From Eubacterium sp. (lineage in GTDB: Bacteria > Bacillota > Clostridia > Lachnospirales > Lachnospiraceae), in NCBI GenBank assembly GCA_017437905.1, contig JAFRWY010000080.1:1-64000 (forward strand): a DNA stretch of 64,000 bases. The letters are read 5' to 3'. Positions 45,142 to 54,328 of the stretch are shown in pieces. The notes under the pieces were generated by a model that made no database searches, was not told the origin of the DNA, and saw only the letters and a program-made list of their open reading frames with translations. The number at the start of each line of letters is the position of its first letter. Positions within the stretch are counted from its first letter, which is position 1. Both the position numbers and the translations under genes were made by a program.

Positions 45142-46182
45142 CTACTCCGTCGCCTTCTTCAGGCCCTCTGCCACCAGGTGACAGCCCACCATGAGAAGGA
45201 TCATGATGATGGCTGCGGGAAGCAGCTTATAGGGATGCAGCAAAGCATTCTGGAAGCCGTCGGAAAGCAGCGTTCCCAGGGAACAGGTGCCTGCGGGCAT
45301 ACCCAGGCCCACGAAGGAAAGGAATGCCTCCAGGAATACCGCTGCCGGGATACTGAGCATGATCTGCGTTACCAGCTTCCCCAGAATGTTGGGAACGATC
45401 TCACGGAAGATGATGTGTCCGTGACCTGCGCCCATGGTGCGGGCTGCCTGTACGTACTCCAGCTCCTTCACCTTCAGGACCTCGGCTCTTGCGATCAGGC
45501 TCATGCTGATCCATCCGGAGAGCATCAGCGCCAGGATGATGGAACCCATGCCGGGCTCCAGCACCAGCATCAGAAGCGTTACCACAACCAAAGTGGGGAT
45601 ACTTCCGATCACGTCGATCACCCGCTGCATGATGATATCCGTCATCCCGCCGAAGTACCCGGAGATGATCCCGTAATTCATGCCTATGATCAGATTGATC
45701 ACCGTGGCCAGAAGGGCGATGATGAGGGAGATCCGAAGTCCCATAAAACACCGGGAGAACATATCTCTTCCCAGAGTATCCGTACCGAAGAGATAGTAGG
45801 TATCCGTAATCCCCAGGTCCTCATATTTGTTTATCTTTTCGCTTCCTGTGGTTTTCGCCATACTCTCGGAGCCGTCCAGGATCCCCATGGATGCAAGCCC
45901 CGGAACCCGAGGTGCCATATTGGCCCGGGAAAGGTCCTGCGCATCATAGGCGTGTCCGGAAAGATACGGTCCGATGATGGCAAGGAGGATCAGAAGCCCC
46001 AGGATCACAACACCGGCCACAGCTGACTTCTGCGCAAAGAAGCGCTTCAGTGTTTCATGCTTCACACCGCCGACAGCTTCCGCTGCAGTGCTGCTCCTTT
46101 GCTCCGCGGGAGCGAGGACGAAGTCCTCCTGCTGCGGAACATATTCAGTTATACTTTTTTCAACAACTGCTGTTTTTGCCAT
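45142..46182 (-). CDS. oppC: Oligopeptide ABC transporter permease OppC
   Basis: A 346-residue inner permease of a peptide importer. It has a long cytoplasmic N-terminus, a first helix near 55-75, an external loop and the OppC/DppC signature RTMGAGHGHIIFREIVPN (EAA loop) near 240-260. It pairs with OppB to form the channel. The gap after oppB is 18 bases. The order oppD-oppF-oppA-oppB-oppC is on one transcript. Confidence 0.94.
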   Translation of the reverse strand: MAKTAVVEKSITEYVPQQEDFVLAPAEQRSSTAAEAVGGVKHETLKRFFAQKSAVAGVVILGLLILLAIIGPYLSGHAYDAQDLSRANMAPRVPGLASMGILDGSESMAKTTGSEKINKYEDLGITDTYYLFGTDTLGRDMFSRCFMGLRISLIIALLATVINLIIGMNYGIISGYFGGMTDIIMQRVIDVIGSIPTLVVVTLLMLVLEPGMGSIILALMLSGWISMSLIARAEVLKVKELEYVQAARTMGAGHGHIIFREIVPNILGKLVTQIMLSIPAAVFLEAFLSFVGLGMPAGTCSLGTLLSDGFQNALLHPYKLLPAAIIMILLMVGCHLVAEGLKKATE

Positions 46183-46200
46183 AGTCCTTCCACCCCCTTC

Positions 46201-47136
46201 CTATTCCGGTTTCCCACCGAGACGAACTCTCGGATCGATCACGCAGTACAAAATGTCCAGAATCAGCATCACCACGATATAGATGGCTGAGTAGACGAAG
46301 CTGAGCGCGATCACCACACTGTAGTCATTGGCGCTGATGGCGTTGGTCAGAAGTCCGCCGACGCCGGGGATCGAGAACATCTGCTCGATCACCAGGGAGC
46401 CGGTGAGAAGCCCCACCAGCAGGCCTGCCATCACGGTGATGACGGGCATCAGTGAGTTCTTCAGGATATACTTCAGGATGATGGTCCGGTTGGACAGCCC
46501 CTGGCACCGGGCCAGAAGCACGTAGTCGGACTTCATCACATCGCTTGCCTCCGCCTTGGCAAACCGCGCGATCACGGCCATAACTCCGAGGCTCATGGCC
46601 ACCACCGGCATGACCGAGGAGGCTACCGGTGCCCGGAAGTCGTAGAGCAGCGGGAACAGCGCACTCTTATATCCGAGGAAATAAGAGAAGCACATGGCGA
46701 AGAGGTACGAGGGGATTGCGATCCCCAGCAGTGTCAGCAGGTTGTAGAAAAACTTTAAGATCCTGCTCTTAAAAAATGCAGTCAGGAAGCCCAGCAACAG
46801 GCCCGCCAGGGTTCCCAGAACCATGCTGAAGAAACCGATCTTCATGGTGATGGGGAACCGGTTTGCCAGAAGCTCCGTGATCGGAGTGTTGGGTGACAGG
46901 GAGTAGCTGACCCCAAGATCCCCCCTCAGCATATTTCCGAGATAGTTAAAGAACTGAATGATCACCGGCTTATCCAGTCCGTACTTTTCCTTCAACTGTG
47001 CCACCTGGTCCGGCGAAAGCTTCTCGTCATTGAACGGTGACCCGGGCATGAACTGTAGCAGAAGAAACAGGACGAGGAGGATCACAAAGAGGGTGATCAC
47101 GGAAATAATCAGACGTTTCGCGATATATCTTCCCAT
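46201..47136 (-). CDS. oppB: Oligopeptide ABC transporter permease OppB
   Basis: A 311-residue permease with six helices. Family signs are the start MGRYIAKRLIISVITLFVILL, the QFMPGSPF motif and the EAA-loop LLARCQGLSNRTIILKYILKNSLMP. The stop of oppA and the ATG of oppB share one base (TGATG); AAGGAGG is inside the oppA end, so translation is coupled. Confidence 0.95.
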   Translation of the reverse strand: MGRYIAKRLIISVITLFVILLVLFLLLQFMPGSPFNDEKLSPDQVAQLKEKYGLDKPVIIQFFNYLGNMLRGDLGVSYSLSPNTPITELLANRFPITMKIGFFSMVLGTLAGLLLGFLTAFFKSRILKFFYNLLTLLGIAIPSYLFAMCFSYFLGYKSALFPLLYDFRAPVASSVMPVVAMSLGVMAVIARFAKAEASDVMKSDYVLLARCQGLSNRTIILKYILKNSLMPVITVMAGLLVGLLTGSLVIEQMFSIPGVGGLLTNAISANDYSVVIALSFVYSAIYIVVMLILDILYCVIDPRVRLGGKPE

Positions 47137-48758
47137 CACTCCACCTCCTTAGAAAGACCTGTCAGGATGCAGCCGATTCCCGTGGGAGTGATCTGGAACC
47201 CCGTAATATTCTTTCGGATCAGATACGACCTCCCCCTGGTGTAGAGCGGGATCAGGGCCGCGTCGTCCATCAGCATGTCCTCAGCCTTATGCATCAGTTC
47301 ATCCCGTTCGGACGAGTCCTGTACTCCTATGGTGTTCTGAATCTTCTCGTACAGTGCGTCATACTCCGGATTGTTATAGCTTTCCTTGCTCTCCGTGGAG
47401 ATAAACAGCGCCAGGAAGGCTGTCGGATCCGCATAGTCAGCCACCCAGCCGGTGTAGAGCATGTCATATCCGCCCTTGATTCTGGTCGAATTGGCTTCCT
47501 TCGCTGTCAGGAGCTTAAGTTCTATGGTAAGCCCCGGAAGGTTCTTCTCCAGCTGGGACTTGATTGCCTCTATAAAGTTGTTGGCCCCGGATGCCGCAGA
47601 GAGGTTCAGGGTGATGCTCGAAACACCAAGGTCACTGAGGCCCTTCTGCCAGTATTCCCTGGCCTTTCCGGGGTCATAGGATGCCAGCTCCGCATATTGC
47701 TTCTCATCCCCGGAGAAATCACTTCCGTCCGACTGTCTGTAATACCCCGGAGGGCTTACACGCTCCAGCGGGGCGAACCCGGTCCGAAGAAGATTCTTTA
47801 CGATATCCTCCCGGTCGATACTCTTCTGGATCGCCATGCGGATATTCTTGTTTGCAAGGGCAGTGCATGTCTTTACGTTCAGGTTCAGATAAAACATGGA
47901 CGCGGTCCCGAAGTCTATCAGCTCCGGATCTCCCTCCGCCAGCTCTGCCAGCTCTCCGGACACCGTTACCATATCCATATAGCCCGCTTCATAGCTCATC
48001 AGCCCCTGCTGTGCATTTGCAACCACCTGCAGATTTATTCCTGTGACCGTGATATCCTCCGTGTCCACAAAGTATGGGTTCTTTGTGAAGTGGATCTGCA
48101 TGGCCAGAGGCTCATACCGGTCCATGATGTAAGGTCCGCAGGAAAGTATGGTGGTATCGCTGTTTGCATAGTCATCCCCCACCGAATGATAGAAATCCTC
48201 ATTGCAGGGGGTGAAGTTACATATGGTGACCAGGGCGGTGAAATAGGGACACGGAATCTCCAGCTCCACCACGAAGGTTCTGTCATCCGGTGCAGAGACC
48301 CCCAGTTCACTGACCGGCATCTGTCCCGAAGTCACCTCCAACGCGTTTTTGATGGTACAGCTGTCCGTCAGAAGATAGACCGAATTGCTTCCCACATCCG
48401 GGTCCGCCAGCCGCTGAAATCCAAAGACAAAATCCGCGGCGGTCAGCGGACGGCCGTCGCTCCATTTCAGCCCTTCCTTCAGATGGAAGGTGTAGGTCTT
48501 TCCGTCCTCCGAAACATCAAAGCTCTCGGCCAGAACCGGTATAAGCTCCCGCTCCGCATTGTATCCGTAGAGCCCTGCGGTGAAGAAGGAACCAACGAAG
48601 CCTGCGTTCGTATCTGCCATCAGCTGCGGATCTATGGTTACAGGAGCTGCTTCAATCGCGATACTCACCTCCTGCTCCTGGTCTGATGTCTTTTTACATC
48701 CTCCCAGCATCCCGATCAGAAGCAACACTGCAAGAAAGAGTGATATTCTTTTCTTCAT
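47136..48758 (-). CDS. oppA: Oligopeptide-binding lipoprotein OppA
   Basis: A 540-residue extracellular solute-binding protein (SBP_bac_5 family) that captures peptides for the Opp channel. The lipobox is MLGGC (Cys 21), followed by KKTSDQEQ. Family motifs are APVTIDPQLM, LAESFDVSEDGKTYTFHLKEGLKWSDG and FVFGFQRLADP. The start overlaps the end of oppF by four bases (ATGA). Having the binding protein inside the operon, after the ATPases, matches clostridial peptide importers. Confidence 0.95.
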   Translation of the reverse strand: MKKRISLFLAVLLLIGMLGGCKKTSDQEQEVSIAIEAAPVTIDPQLMADTNAGFVGSFFTAGLYGYNAERELIPVLAESFDVSEDGKTYTFHLKEGLKWSDGRPLTAADFVFGFQRLADPDVGSNSVYLLTDSCTIKNALEVTSGQMPVSELGVSAPDDRTFVVELEIPCPYFTALVTICNFTPCNEDFYHSVGDDYANSDTTILSCGPYIMDRYEPLAMQIHFTKNPYFVDTEDITVTGINLQVVANAQQGLMSYEAGYMDMVTVSGELAELAEGDPELIDFGTASMFYLNLNVKTCTALANKNIRMAIQKSIDREDIVKNLLRTGFAPLERVSPPGYYRQSDGSDFSGDEKQYAELASYDPGKAREYWQKGLSDLGVSSITLNLSAASGANNFIEAIKSQLEKNLPGLTIELKLLTAKEANSTRIKGGYDMLYTGWVADYADPTAFLALFISTESKESYNNPEYDALYEKIQNTIGVQDSSERDELMHKAEDMLMDDAALIPLYTRGRSYLIRKNITGFQITPTGIGCILTGLSKEVE

Positions 48759-49822
48759 GTCCGCTCCTTTCTAAGCCGGGTAAGGACATTCGGCTTATTC
48801 CCTGTGACCGGTGTTTCCTCAGCAGCTTCTGCTTCGGTTTCCCCGTCACTGTCATAGGCTTCTCCCGTGCCGTACGACGCCCCCCGGGGCGACCACATGG
48901 AGAGCTCCGCATCCGTGCACCGCACCCGGTGTGTCTCCGAAAGCTTGTGCCAGGTTCCCAGCGCATAGTCGATGCCGGAGGTTCCGTAATCGTAAGGGTC
49001 AACACGGTCCGGCTGGATCACCGGATTCATCCGCGGGATGGCTGCAAGCAGGCTTCTGGTATAGGGGTGCACCGGACTCATAAAGAGCTCCTCCGGTTCT
49101 CCCTCCTCCAGAAGGTAGCCCAGATGCAGCACTCCGATCCGGTCGGACAGGTACCGCACCATGGTAAGGTCATGGGAAATAAAGAGGAAGGACGTGCCTG
49201 TCTCCTCTTTGATATTCCGGAGCATATTCACGATCTGTGCCTGCACGGAGGCATCCAGGGCCGCGATACACTCATCTGCTATGATCAGCTTCGGGTTTAC
49301 CACCAGCGCCCGGGCGATCCCGATCCGCTGCCGCTGCCCGCCGGAGAAGTCCTTCGGGTACCGGTTCCGGTACTCCACGGGGATTCCTACCTTCTTCAGG
49401 ATCTCCGCCACGATCTCCTCCTGCTCGTCCCGGTTCTTCCCAAGCTTCTGGATCACAAGGGCTTCCCGGATGATCTCTCCCACCGTATGCTTCGGATTAA
49501 GAGAGGACATGGGATCCTGAAAAATCATCTGGATATCCTTCATCTTCGCGTTATATTCCTTCCGGTTTCTGATCCCGGTCAGCTCCTCCCCGTTGAAGGT
49601 GATGGAGCCGGAGGTTGCCCTGTTCAGTCCGATGATACATTTGCCTATGGTGGACTTTCCGCTGCCGGACTCCCCCACCAGGCCGTAGGTTTCCCCTGCC
49701 CGGATCTGAAATGTGATATGCTCGGATGCCTTGACCCGACGTCCCTTTGCATCGAAATACATGCAGAGATCGTCCACGGAGAGAAGCACCGAGCCGTCCT
49801 TCTTACGCCTTTCTTCCGACAT
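48755..49822 (-). CDS. oppF: Oligopeptide ABC transporter ATPase OppF
   Basis: A 355-residue ATPase. Walker A GESGSGKST, signature FSGGQRQR and the oligopeptide-transporter C-terminal region VHPYTRSLLAAIPRMNP are present. The Walker B box reads LIIADECIAALD, with Cys-Ile where most members have Pro-x. An acidic C-terminal extension (GETEAEAAEETP) is unusual. It overlaps oppD by 20 bases and oppA by 4. Confidence 0.94.
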   Translation of the reverse strand: MSEERRKKDGSVLLSVDDLCMYFDAKGRRVKASEHITFQIRAGETYGLVGESGSGKSTIGKCIIGLNRATSGSITFNGEELTGIRNRKEYNAKMKDIQMIFQDPMSSLNPKHTVGEIIREALVIQKLGKNRDEQEEIVAEILKKVGIPVEYRNRYPKDFSGGQRQRIGIARALVVNPKLIIADECIAALDASVQAQIVNMLRNIKEETGTSFLFISHDLTMVRYLSDRIGVLHLGYLLEEGEPEELFMSPVHPYTRSLLAAIPRMNPVIQPDRVDPYDYGTSGIDYALGTWHKLSETHRVRCTDAELSMWSPRGASYGTGEAYDSDGETEAEAAEETPVTGNKPNVLTRLRKERT

Positions 49823-50894
49823 ACTCTCTGCCCTCCTGCTTCATGTGCTGGATCCGGTCTTTCAGTTCCTTCGGCATCTCGATCTTCGGTGCACGCTCGT
49901 CCGCCAGCCAGGACGCCACATAGTGGGTTCCGGACAGCTTGTAAAGCGGAGGCTCCGCCTTGAAATCGATGGCCAGTGCGTAAGGGTTTCTGGGTGCAAA
50001 TGCGTCTCCCACGATCTCCTTCGCCAGATTCGGCGGCGTTCCCGGGATGGAGTACAGCTCCCCCTTCTCATCCGCGATCTCGGGGATGGCCGAGAGCAAT
50101 CCCCAGGTGTAGGGGTGCCGCGGATCATAAAAGATATCGAATACGGTACCGTACTCAATGATCTTCCCCGCATACATGACGCCCACATAATCCGCGATTT
50201 TTGCAACCACCCCCAGGTTATGGGTGATGAAGATAACGGAGATGCCCCGGGACCGCTGGATCCGCTGGATCAGCTCCAGGATCCGGTTCTGGATGGTTAC
50301 ATCCAGTGCCGTGGTGGGCTCGTCGCAGATCAGGATCTCCGGATTGCAGGAAAGAGCGATGGCGATCACGATCCTCTGCCGCATACCGCCGGAGAGCTGG
50401 TGAGGATACTGTCCCATGGTCCGCTCGGGATCCGTGATCCCCACCTCCCGGAGCAGCTCCACTGACCGGGCATAGGCCTCCTTCCTCGATACGTCCTCAT
50501 GATTCCGGATGGCCGTGATCAGCTGCGCGCCTATGGTCATGGTGGGATTCAGGGACGTCATGGGATCCTGAAAGATCATGGAAATCCGCGATCCGTTGAT
50601 GTTCTTCTGCCTCCAGGAGAACTTCTTTTGCAAAAGATCCACCGGCTCCTCCGAGTCATCTTTGCCATAAAAAAGGATCTCCCCGGAGTTAATGACAGCA
50701 TTCTCCGGGAGGATCCCCATAATTGATTTCACAGTAATACTCTTGCCACAGCCGGACTCCCCGACCAGGGCAAGCACTTCATTTTCCTTCAGCTGGAAGT
50801 CCACGCCGCGTATGGCGTGGACGTTCCCTGTTGCCATCCGGAAGGTAATATCCAGGTCATGGACCCCGATCACCTCTCTGGCCTTATCACTCAT
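49803..50894 (-). CDS. oppD: Oligopeptide ABC transporter ATPase OppD
   Basis: A 363-residue ATPase, the partner of OppF. Walker A GESGCGKSI, signature LSGGMRQR, Walker B ILICDEPTTALDV and the C-terminal iron-sulfur-like or substrate-type region RHPYTWGLLSAIPE are as in OppD/DppD. AGGGGG precedes the ATG. It lies 45 bases after the PP2C phosphatase gene in the same direction, which joins the importer to the MATE/ATP-grasp/phosphatase genes. Confidence 0.95.
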   Translation of the reverse strand: MSDKAREVIGVHDLDITFRMATGNVHAIRGVDFQLKENEVLALVGESGCGKSITVKSIMGILPENAVINSGEILFYGKDDSEEPVDLLQKKFSWRQKNINGSRISMIFQDPMTSLNPTMTIGAQLITAIRNHEDVSRKEAYARSVELLREVGITDPERTMGQYPHQLSGGMRQRIVIAIALSCNPEILICDEPTTALDVTIQNRILELIQRIQRSRGISVIFITHNLGVVAKIADYVGVMYAGKIIEYGTVFDIFYDPRHPYTWGLLSAIPEIADEKGELYSIPGTPPNLAKEIVGDAFAPRNPYALAIDFKAEPPLYKLSGTHYVASWLADERAPKIEMPKELKDRIQHMKQEGREYVGRKA

Positions 50895-50939
50895 ATGAAC
50901 CCCCTACTCGTACAAACCTTAACCCCATGGGATCCTCCT

Positions 50940-52961
50940 CTACTTCGGATCCCTTCCGATAAACTCAAATCCCAGCATGGTGATGTCATCGAACTGCGGT
51001 GCATCCTGCACGAAGTCGTCGATCTCCCTGCGAACGTTCGCCAGCAGCTGATGCAGATCAGCTTCCGGATCCCGGTTCAGGGCCGCAAGCATACGATCCG
51101 TTCCGAAGAGCTTGTTCTCTGCATTCGTAGCCTCCGGAACACCGTCGGTGTAAACGAAGAACTTATCTCCCGGATGCAGCTCGAATTCATGCTGCCGGTA
51201 GGTCATTCCCTCCAGAGTTGCGATGGCCGGCGAGTGTCTGTAAACCACCAGCTCGTACTTGCCGTCTGCCCGCTTGATCACCGGATGCTCGTGTCCTGCA
51301 TTTGCCGCGATACCCTTGCCGGTGTTGATGTCCAGAATCGCAAACCAGACGGTGACGAAGAGCTGTGCTTCATTTCCGTCACAGAGCTGATCATTTACAT
51401 AGGCCAGGATCTCGGAGGGCGTACCGCCCATCTGCGCCCGGTTCTTGATGAGGGTCTTTGCGATCACCATGAAGAGCGCTGCCGGAACTCCCTTGCCGCT
51501 GACGTCTGCCATGACCAGTCCCAGATGTGAATCGTCGATCAGGAAGTAGTCGTAGAAGTCTCCTCCCACCTCCTTGGCAGGATCCATGGTTGCGTAGATA
51601 TCGAACTCGTTGTAATCCGGAAATGCCGGGTAGATCCGCGGAAGCATGTCCGCCTGGATCTGGGTGGCGACATTTAACTCCGCTCCGATCCTCTCCTTCT
51701 CCGCAGTGACGCGGGTCAGGTTTTCGATATAATCCTTCAGCTCGCTGGCCATGGTGTTGAAGCTTTCCGCCAGGTCGCCAATCTCGTCGTTTGTGGTAGG
51801 AACAGCCCGGTGATCCAGGTTCCCTTCGGAGATCTGCTTCGCATCCTCACCCAGAGCAACGATGGGACTGGTCACGGACTCGGACAGCCGCTTCGATACA
51901 ACCAGGATAGCCAGTGTCGCCAGAAGATAGATGGCTATGAACAAAAGGAACGTGATCTGGATGCTGGCATCCATGTCCGTCACGGGTTCCAGAACCACGG
52001 CTTCCGGGATGCGGATACAGAACTTCCAATCCGTACTCTTTACCGTGGAATAAGCGAAGTATACATCCGTCTCACTGATGGCAACATCCGTTGCTCCGGA
52101 CATGATCCCGGAAATGATCTTGCTGTCGATCCCCTCCTGCTTCTCCAAAGCATTGGCGTCCACATTCGGAGAGATGACGGTACCCTTTTTATCCACCAGC
52201 ATGGCGTAGTAGTTGGAATCCATATTCATGGAGATTGCATTCTGATACAGATCCTGGATAAGGATATCCATACCTACAACACCGGCGAAGGAGCCGTCTG
52301 CCTCATAGAAGGGAGCCACGCAGGTAATGGTAAGGCCCCGTCCGAAGGAGTCCAGATATACATCCGTGAACACCGTCTTCCCTGCCTCCTTCGCCAGCTG
52401 GTACCAGCTGGTTTCCCAGGCGTTAAAGTAGGGGTAGGGCACCTTGATGTCCGACTGGGTATCATAGGCCATGGTAAGCCCCCGCTCCGTGGCGATATAG
52501 GCACTGGTGATGATTCCCTCGTTCTCGATCATGATCGGATAGAAGATCATGCGGAGGTTTCCCAGCAGGGCACGCTCCTCCTTAATATCCTCCTCCTTAA
52601 TATCCTCCGAGATCAGGGCAGACTGCATGGTAAGGATTCCCTTGTTATCCGCGGAAGTCGGCGGAGGCGTCATGTCCTTCACCATATCCGGGTGGGTATA
52701 AAGATCGTGGATGAAGTCTGCAAAGGTATCCACATTTTCCGAGTATCTTACCAGCCAGGAATCCACAAGATCCGAACGACCGGATACCGTATTTCTCAGG
52801 TTGTTCTCCATCTGCGAGACCAGTGCTTCCTTACTTCTCGCACGAAGATACATCATGGAGACCATGGCGGCCACGCCCATGACGAAAAGTGCGATCAGTG
52901 AGACCAGCAGGATCATAAGACGCATCTTCGACTTGATGGGTTTTCTTTTTCCTCTGTTCAT
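50940..52961 (-). CDS. Sensor PP2C phosphatase, dCache-HAMP-SpoIIE type
   Basis: A 673-residue membrane protein. Helix 1 (about 13-35), an external dCache-like sensor (40-330), helix 2 (about 340-362), HAMP (365-415), coiled coil, then an RsbU/SpoIIE-type PP2C phosphatase (430-670) with metal-binding motifs VGGDFYDYFLID and MADVSGKGVPAALFM and the closing FDDITMLGFEF. Such enzymes dephosphorylate STAS-domain anti-anti-sigma proteins. The partner kinase domain may be the RsbW-like tail on the MATE protein two genes upstream; no STAS protein is encoded here. The gene abuts the ATP-grasp gene, and GGAGG precedes the ATG. Confidence 0.92.
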   Translation of the reverse strand: MNRGKRKPIKSKMRLMILLVSLIALFVMGVAAMVSMMYLRARSKEALVSQMENNLRNTVSGRSDLVDSWLVRYSENVDTFADFIHDLYTHPDMVKDMTPPPTSADNKGILTMQSALISEDIKEEDIKEERALLGNLRMIFYPIMIENEGIITSAYIATERGLTMAYDTQSDIKVPYPYFNAWETSWYQLAKEAGKTVFTDVYLDSFGRGLTITCVAPFYEADGSFAGVVGMDILIQDLYQNAISMNMDSNYYAMLVDKKGTVISPNVDANALEKQEGIDSKIISGIMSGATDVAISETDVYFAYSTVKSTDWKFCIRIPEAVVLEPVTDMDASIQITFLLFIAIYLLATLAILVVSKRLSESVTSPIVALGEDAKQISEGNLDHRAVPTTNDEIGDLAESFNTMASELKDYIENLTRVTAEKERIGAELNVATQIQADMLPRIYPAFPDYNEFDIYATMDPAKEVGGDFYDYFLIDDSHLGLVMADVSGKGVPAALFMVIAKTLIKNRAQMGGTPSEILAYVNDQLCDGNEAQLFVTVWFAILDINTGKGIAANAGHEHPVIKRADGKYELVVYRHSPAIATLEGMTYRQHEFELHPGDKFFVYTDGVPEATNAENKLFGTDRMLAALNRDPEADLHQLLANVRREIDDFVQDAPQFDDITMLGFEFIGRDPK
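52589..52618. repeat. Fifteen-base tandem duplication in sensor domain
   Basis: The unit CTCCTTAATATCCTC occurs twice head to tail, coding for a repeated IKEED in the external sensor of the phosphatase. It keeps frame. Confidence 0.75.
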
Positions 52962-54326
52962 TTATACTTCTTCCTCCGTAAGCTTCCGGATCAATTGCTT
53001 CGTGTTACAGGTCACGGCATCGCTTACCACTTCCGGATAGGCCGTCTTAAGTGCGGTCAGTTTCTCCAAGAGTTCCCGATTGTCAGCTCCCGAAAGAACC
53101 CACTCACAGTAGCTCACCTCTCCGCCTCCCGGAAGTCCGTACAGGAACCGCATCACATGACGTATCCCGGAGAACTTCTCCCGGATCTCCCGGATCTTCT
53201 CATCCGGAAACGGCCCGGATTTGAAATCCAGCACATGACATTTTCCCTCCATCGGGCGGAAATGCCGCTTTGCCGGCGGCAGCATCGTCTCAACCAGCGG
53301 TTCGAAGGGATTCCACCCCTCCATGATGGACACCGCCTGTGAAAGAAGGGAGAATCTCGGATTCACCTCCAGAATATACCATTTCCCGCTGCTGAAGATC
53401 AGATCCATCTCCGCAATCCCGGAAAGCCCGAGGACACGTCCGAGGCGCTTCAGTTCTTCCTTCAGTTCCTCCACATGATGGGCTGCGTCACATACGGGAC
53501 CGTATTTTATGCTGTTGAAGGGATCCGTCACGCCGTCCTCTCCCGTAGAAAACAGGATGGGATCTGCCACATAATAGCCCTCCGGATCGCCGTACATCTC
53601 GATCCCGAAGCTCTCTCCCTCCAGCTTCTCCTCCACCATCACGTCACAGTCACCGTCGGCATCCAGCAGCTTTTGAAATGCCTCCTCCGGTGTTGCCGCG
53701 ATCTTAAGCCCTACCGAGCCGCTGCCGGCCGCTTCCTTGATGATCACCGGGTATTTCAGCTGTTCCAGTCGGCTCCGGATATACTCCTGATAGACATTAT
53801 TCCGGATCCGCTCGATCCGCCGGTCCGAGTAGAACATCCCGCTATGTACATAAACACCCTCGGCATACAGGAATCCATTTTCCTTTAAGACCTTCTGGAA
53901 GGTCATCTTCTCCAGACAGATCTCGGCGGATAATGCCGGATGTGCGATCACACGGACCCCCCGCTTCGCCAGCGCCTCTCCCACCAGGGCGTCCCGCACG
54001 GGATACCAGTCAAAGGTTACGTCCGGCAGACTGTAGGCGATGGCCACCTCCACCCCGTCTCCGGCGATCCGATCGGCAAATTCCTCTATCGATGCAGACG
54101 TCGGAAGGATATGATAGGGAACCCGCTCCGATGTTCCGCGCAGCTCGCCTCCGGCGATATCGATCATGTGGGTTGCGGATCCGGTACAGTAGACAGCGAT
54201 ACTGTCCTCACTCCGGCCCACTGCCAGCGCGTCCCATTCCCCGTTCTTCCCCGGGAACAGAAAATGTCTGGACGAAAAGGGCGATGCGGGATCGATCCCC
54301 CCGGTACTGTAAAATGCTATCTTCAA
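52962..54326 (-). CDS. ATP-grasp ligase
   Basis: A 454-residue ATP-dependent carboxylate-amine ligase of the D-Ala-D-Ala ligase/carbamoyl-phosphate synthase fold. Recognisable parts are the N-terminal substrate fold, the central lysine/glycine loop YPVIIKEAAGSGSVGLKI (about 195-212), VEEKLEGESFGIEMY and the metal-binding ILEVNPRFSLLSQ. Family members join amino acids or peptides to carboxylates; the PylC-like feel suggests an amino-acid substrate, but this is uncertain. The start is TTG 54326, preceded by GGAGGAG at the end of the MATE gene; an ATG does not fit. It is sandwiched between the MATE-kinase and phosphatase genes, with gaps of 2 and 0 bases. Confidence 0.85.
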   Translation of the reverse strand: MKIAFYSTGGIDPASPFSSRHFLFPGKNGEWDALAVGRSEDSIAVYCTGSATHMIDIAGGELRGTSERVPYHILPTSASIEEFADRIAGDGVEVAIAYSLPDVTFDWYPVRDALVGEALAKRGVRVIAHPALSAEICLEKMTFQKVLKENGFLYAEGVYVHSGMFYSDRRIERIRNNVYQEYIRSRLEQLKYPVIIKEAAGSGSVGLKIAATPEEAFQKLLDADGDCDVMVEEKLEGESFGIEMYGDPEGYYVADPILFSTGEDGVTDPFNSIKYGPVCDAAHHVEELKEELKRLGRVLGLSGIAEMDLIFSSGKWYILEVNPRFSLLSQAVSIMEGWNPFEPLVETMLPPAKRHFRPMEGKCHVLDFKSGPFPDEKIREIREKFSGIRHVMRFLYGLPGGGEVSYCEWVLSGADNRELLEKLTALKTAYPEVVSDAVTCNTKQLIRKLTEEEV

Positions 54327-54328
54327 CG

